A program made the position numbers and the translations under genes. Below are positions 6,212-7,508 of a DNA stretch of 7,508 nucleotides, piece after piece. Every line of letters starts with the position of its first letter. Position 1 is the stretch's first letter. The notes beneath the pieces are model-generated. The model saw nothing but the letters and a program-made list of their open reading frames with translations. It searched no databases and was not told where the DNA came from. Source of the DNA: Clostridiaceae bacterium (GTDB lineage Bacteria > Bacillota > Clostridia > UBA1212 > DUPL01); the NCBI GenBank assembly GCA_012522035.1, contig JAAYLF010000117.1, positions 1 through 7,508 of the forward strand. The letters run 5' to 3'.

Positions 6212-6753
6212 TGTTATAACCATATATATCCATCCAAACATGTTGGAGAACTTTTCCCTGCTCACATATCCATTGCTCTCAACATACTCCTCATAGCTTT
6301 CACTATTGTTTTCATATTTTACAACTATCCGCAGGGCTTCATCAGAAACTTTCGCAAAGGAAAAACCATTATATGAAATGTCCTTGGTTTCACTCTCACA
6401 ATTGGCATCATATCCATGAATTCTGTTGTCAAAAACAACATTCTCCCTGCCGCAGGACACACATATACTCTTTAGAATGTTTATATTAGACACCTCGGGC
6501 AAGTCGCTGATTCTTATCTTGTCAACAATCTTCCCAAATATATTTCGTTTTACTAAAAATACATTCCCTCAATTTTGCTAAAGCCCTTTAATCGTTTTTC
6601 CCATTGCCTGCTTTGCTTGATTTCTTCTTCTGCAGGCTCATTCTTGAATACATGAAAACATTTTTCGCCACACTCGCATACCAGCTCCACTTCTACATGG
6701 TTTTTATCTTCTTTAATAACCTTGCCTGCATGTTTTATATACTCCGGAACCAT
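6194..6753 (-). pseudogene. Frameshifted gene for an uncharacterised protein with two Cys clusters
   Basis: Two minus-strand reading frames join into one sensible protein of about 186 residues if a single T is added to the T5 run at 6559-6555. The first part starts at ATG 6753 (MVPEYIKHAGKV), has AGGAGGT five bases upstream and ends at TAG 6555-6553 after 66 residues. The second continues in the -1 frame as LVKRNIFGKIVDKIRISD and on to TGA 6196-6194. This second half has no ATG and no ribosome site of its own. Cysteines lie in CECGEKC (residues 26-32) and CVSC (98-101), suggesting a metal site or structural zinc, and FDNRIHGYDA follows. There is no signal or membrane segment. I do not recognise a function. 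Its own promoter lies at 6802-6775. The break could be a real mutation, a homopolymer sequencing error or, less likely, programmed slippage at T-TTT-TAG. Confidence 0.75.
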
Positions 6754-6774
6754 CTTGCACCTCCTGTCAAAAAA

Positions 6775-6802
6775 ATTATACAACCTGGCCATTATTAGTC
6801 AA
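6775..6802 (-). promoter_or_regulatory. Sigma-A-type promoter of the frameshifted gene
   Basis: On the minus strand, TTGACT (6802-6797), a 16-base spacer and TATAAT (6780-6775) lie just ahead of AGGAGGT and ATG 6753. The leader is only about 15-20 bases. The box quality suggests the gene is, or recently was, well transcribed. Confidence 0.82.
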
Positions 6803-6815
6803 CAGGTATTTTTTC

Positions 6816-6844
6816 TTGAAATATATTGATCCTAATGGTATAAT
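6816..6844 (+). promoter_or_regulatory. Sigma-A-type promoter of the divergent 124-residue gene
   Basis: TTGAAA (6816-6821), a 17-base spacer and a perfect TATAAT (6839-6844) give a predicted start near 6851. The -35 boxes of this promoter and its minus-strand partner are 13 bases apart. The TTG of this -35 is in frame with the downstream gene, which explains why the reading frame can appear to start there. Confidence 0.85.
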
Positions 6845-6884
6845 CTGCATTTGTGAGAATGTTGATATAGAAAGCGGGGAGAAA

Positions 6885-7259
6885 ATGTATATAAGCAAAT
6901 TAACTGAGTTTGACTATTGGCTGGACAGCATTCTAAGAAAGAAACTGCCTGGCAGTACGGTTGCTGTTAATTTCAATTTATATGATAATGTTGACGATGA
7001 ATGGGCTGCAGAACTGGTTGCCACAGACGAATTTGATGAAGAAGATGAAGACTGGGCATGCAGTGAGGTTTTCACTACAAGAGGAAATCCGTTTTGCATA
7101 AAATATAATGGAACTTGGGAAGAAATCCAAAAGATTTTTGAAGAGAAAATCACAAACTACCTGGAAAATGGCAAATTCGCACACAAACTGAAGCAGTACC
7201 AGGCAGTCGGAATTGGATTCGTTGACGGAAATATTTCACTACTGTATAAAAAAGAGTAA
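6885..7259 (+). CDS. Small acidic uncharacterised protein
   Basis: The 124-residue product starts MYISKLTEFDYWLDSIL and contains VAVNFNLYDN, an acidic stretch DEFDEEDEDWACSEVF (49-62) and a C-terminal AVGIGFVDGNISLLYKK. It looks like a soluble alpha/beta cytosolic protein, with no signal or membrane segment. I do not recognise a function. In general character it resembles small acidic immunity-type proteins, but no toxin gene is present here, so this remains speculation. The start at ATG 6885 is preferred because GGGGAG (6876-6881) lies three bases before it, and the promoter (-35 at 6816, -10 at 6839) places transcription start near 6851, downstream of the in-frame TTG 6816. It is divergent from a broken Cys-cluster gene and followed by a large inverted-repeat block. 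Confidence 0.75.
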   Translation: MYISKLTEFDYWLDSILRKKLPGSTVAVNFNLYDNVDDEWAAELVATDEFDEEDEDWACSEVFTTRGNPFCIKYNGTWEEIQKIFEEKITNYLENGKFAHKLKQYQAVGIGFVDGNISLLYKKE

Positions 7260-7331
7260 AAAAAGTGTCTGCGACACATCAGCTCCCCTAACCCCTCAAT
7301 CTTGAGGGGAACTAGTGTGTTCCTTTTTTTT
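7258..7331. repeat. Nested inverted repeats between the acidic gene and the transposase, possible element end or terminator
   Basis: Several stems fit in 74 bases. GTGTC-TGC-GACAC (7265-7277) is preceded by A7, so on the minus strand it is a hairpin followed by T7. CCCCTCAA-TC-TTGAGGGG (7292-7309) is a perfect 8-bp stem. GGAAC-TAGTGT-GTTCC (7308-7323) is followed by T8 (7324-7331), a terminator shape on the plus strand. ACACA (7274-7278) can also pair with TGTGT (7316-7320), enclosing the central stem. The block can end transcription from both sides. It may also be the left end of the IS91-type element that follows. Confidence 0.7.
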
Positions 7332-7342
7332 AATTTTTGACT

Positions 7343-7348
7343 TATAAT
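7343..7348 (+). promoter_or_regulatory. Perfect -10 box directly before the transposase start
   Basis: TATAAT lies six bases before ATG 7355, so a transcript from it would start at or next to the start codon. I see no consensus -35 (7320-7325 reads TTCCTT) and no ribosome binding site, which suggests weak or leaderless expression. Confidence 0.45.
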
Positions 7349-7354
7349 AACAAC

Positions 7355-7508
7355 ATGAACATATTGCAAGAAATATTTAATGATAACTTTGAGCAGATGT
7401 TATATTTATTGAAACCACGGAAAACAGTGGTTGAAAATGTAGAAAAGATGATACATTGCGGGGACCCATTGTATGGCGGTGCCATGTACGGTTGTTCAGA
7501 TTGTGGCA
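7355..7508 (+). CDS. IS91-type transposase, N-terminal zinc-binding domain (runs off right edge)
   Basis: The frame is open from ATG 7355 to the window end for 51 codons, beginning MNILQEIFNDNFEQM. The pattern fits the N-terminal zinc-binding domain of IS91/IS801-type transposases: a helical lead of about 30 residues, then Cys35 in EKMIHCGDPLYGG, then YGCSDCG with Cys47 and Cys50. These HUH-class enzymes with two tyrosines move DNA by a rolling-circle mechanism. The remaining zinc ligands and the catalytic HUH and tyrosine motifs would lie beyond the edge, so I cannot tell whether the gene is intact. No Shine-Dalgarno site is seen (AATAACAAC precedes the ATG). The upstream inverted-repeat block may be the element's left terminus. 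The family call rests on a short stretch. Confidence 0.72.
   Translation, partial: MNILQEIFNDNFEQMLYLLKPRKTVVENVEKMIHCGDPLYGGAMYGCSDCG

Noticed and set aside
6553..6570. Programmed -1 frameshifting at T-TTT-TAG
   Set aside because: There is no canonical X-XXY-YYZ heptamer in the zero frame and no checked downstream structure; a lost T in a T-run is simpler. It is kept only as a minor alternative.
7265..7323. CRISPR array or direct repeats in the hairpin block
   Set aside because: The structures are inverted repeats, with no regularly spaced direct repeats or spacers.
7157..7369. Minus-strand 70-residue frame across the inverted-repeat block
   Set aside because: It is antisense to the end of the acidic gene and runs through hairpins; no ribosome site or domain.

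Overview
The window is low-GC DNA with strong GGAGG-type ribosome binding sites, sigma-A-like promoters and compact intrinsic terminators. Its proteins are of clostridial type: a Bacillus/Clostridium-type EF-P, an MntR-type DtxR-family regulator, a protein of the CD1247 N-terminal-domain type, and an Nx(x)D-type FeoB. I infer an anaerobic clostridium, perhaps of the Ruminiclostridium/Acetivibrio group. The species is not proven from the sequence.

Left part (1-4398, all on the minus strand). Reading in the direction of transcription, feoA and feoB form an operon for ferrous iron uptake. After them comes a separately promoted 366-residue radical SAM protein of the lysine 2,3-aminomutase (KamA) family, closed by a strong terminator. 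Last is the first 204 codons of aconitase (acnA), which runs off the left edge. feoA is divergent from an mntR-like gene (4501-4935, plus strand). The 102-bp gap between them holds overlapping palindromes that resemble MntR operators, just downstream of a minus-strand promoter. The simplest reading is a metal-responsive repressor controlling feoAB and perhaps itself.

Middle part (4936-6170, plus strand). efp (elongation factor P) has its own promoter. It is followed 44 nt later by a very acidic, cysteine-rich protein with a CD1247-type N-terminus. A strong, probably bidirectional hairpin terminator closes this pair.

Right part (6171-7508) is accessory in character. Two uncharacterised genes diverge from back-to-back promoters whose -35 boxes lie 13 bp apart. 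The minus-strand gene is broken: a missing T in a T-run splits an otherwise continuous protein of about 186 residues with two Cys clusters. The plus-strand gene is intact and encodes 124 residues from ATG 6885. An apparent upstream TTG start is really the -35 box. Beyond it lies a dense block of nested inverted repeats, and then the start of an IS91-type (zinc-binding, rolling-circle) transposase that runs off the right edge.

I did not find a clearly new multi-gene system. The most interesting leads are the KamA-family enzyme with altered substrate residues a few kilobases from efp, the feo/mntR operator, the frameshifted divergent gene pair, and the structured left flank of the transposase.
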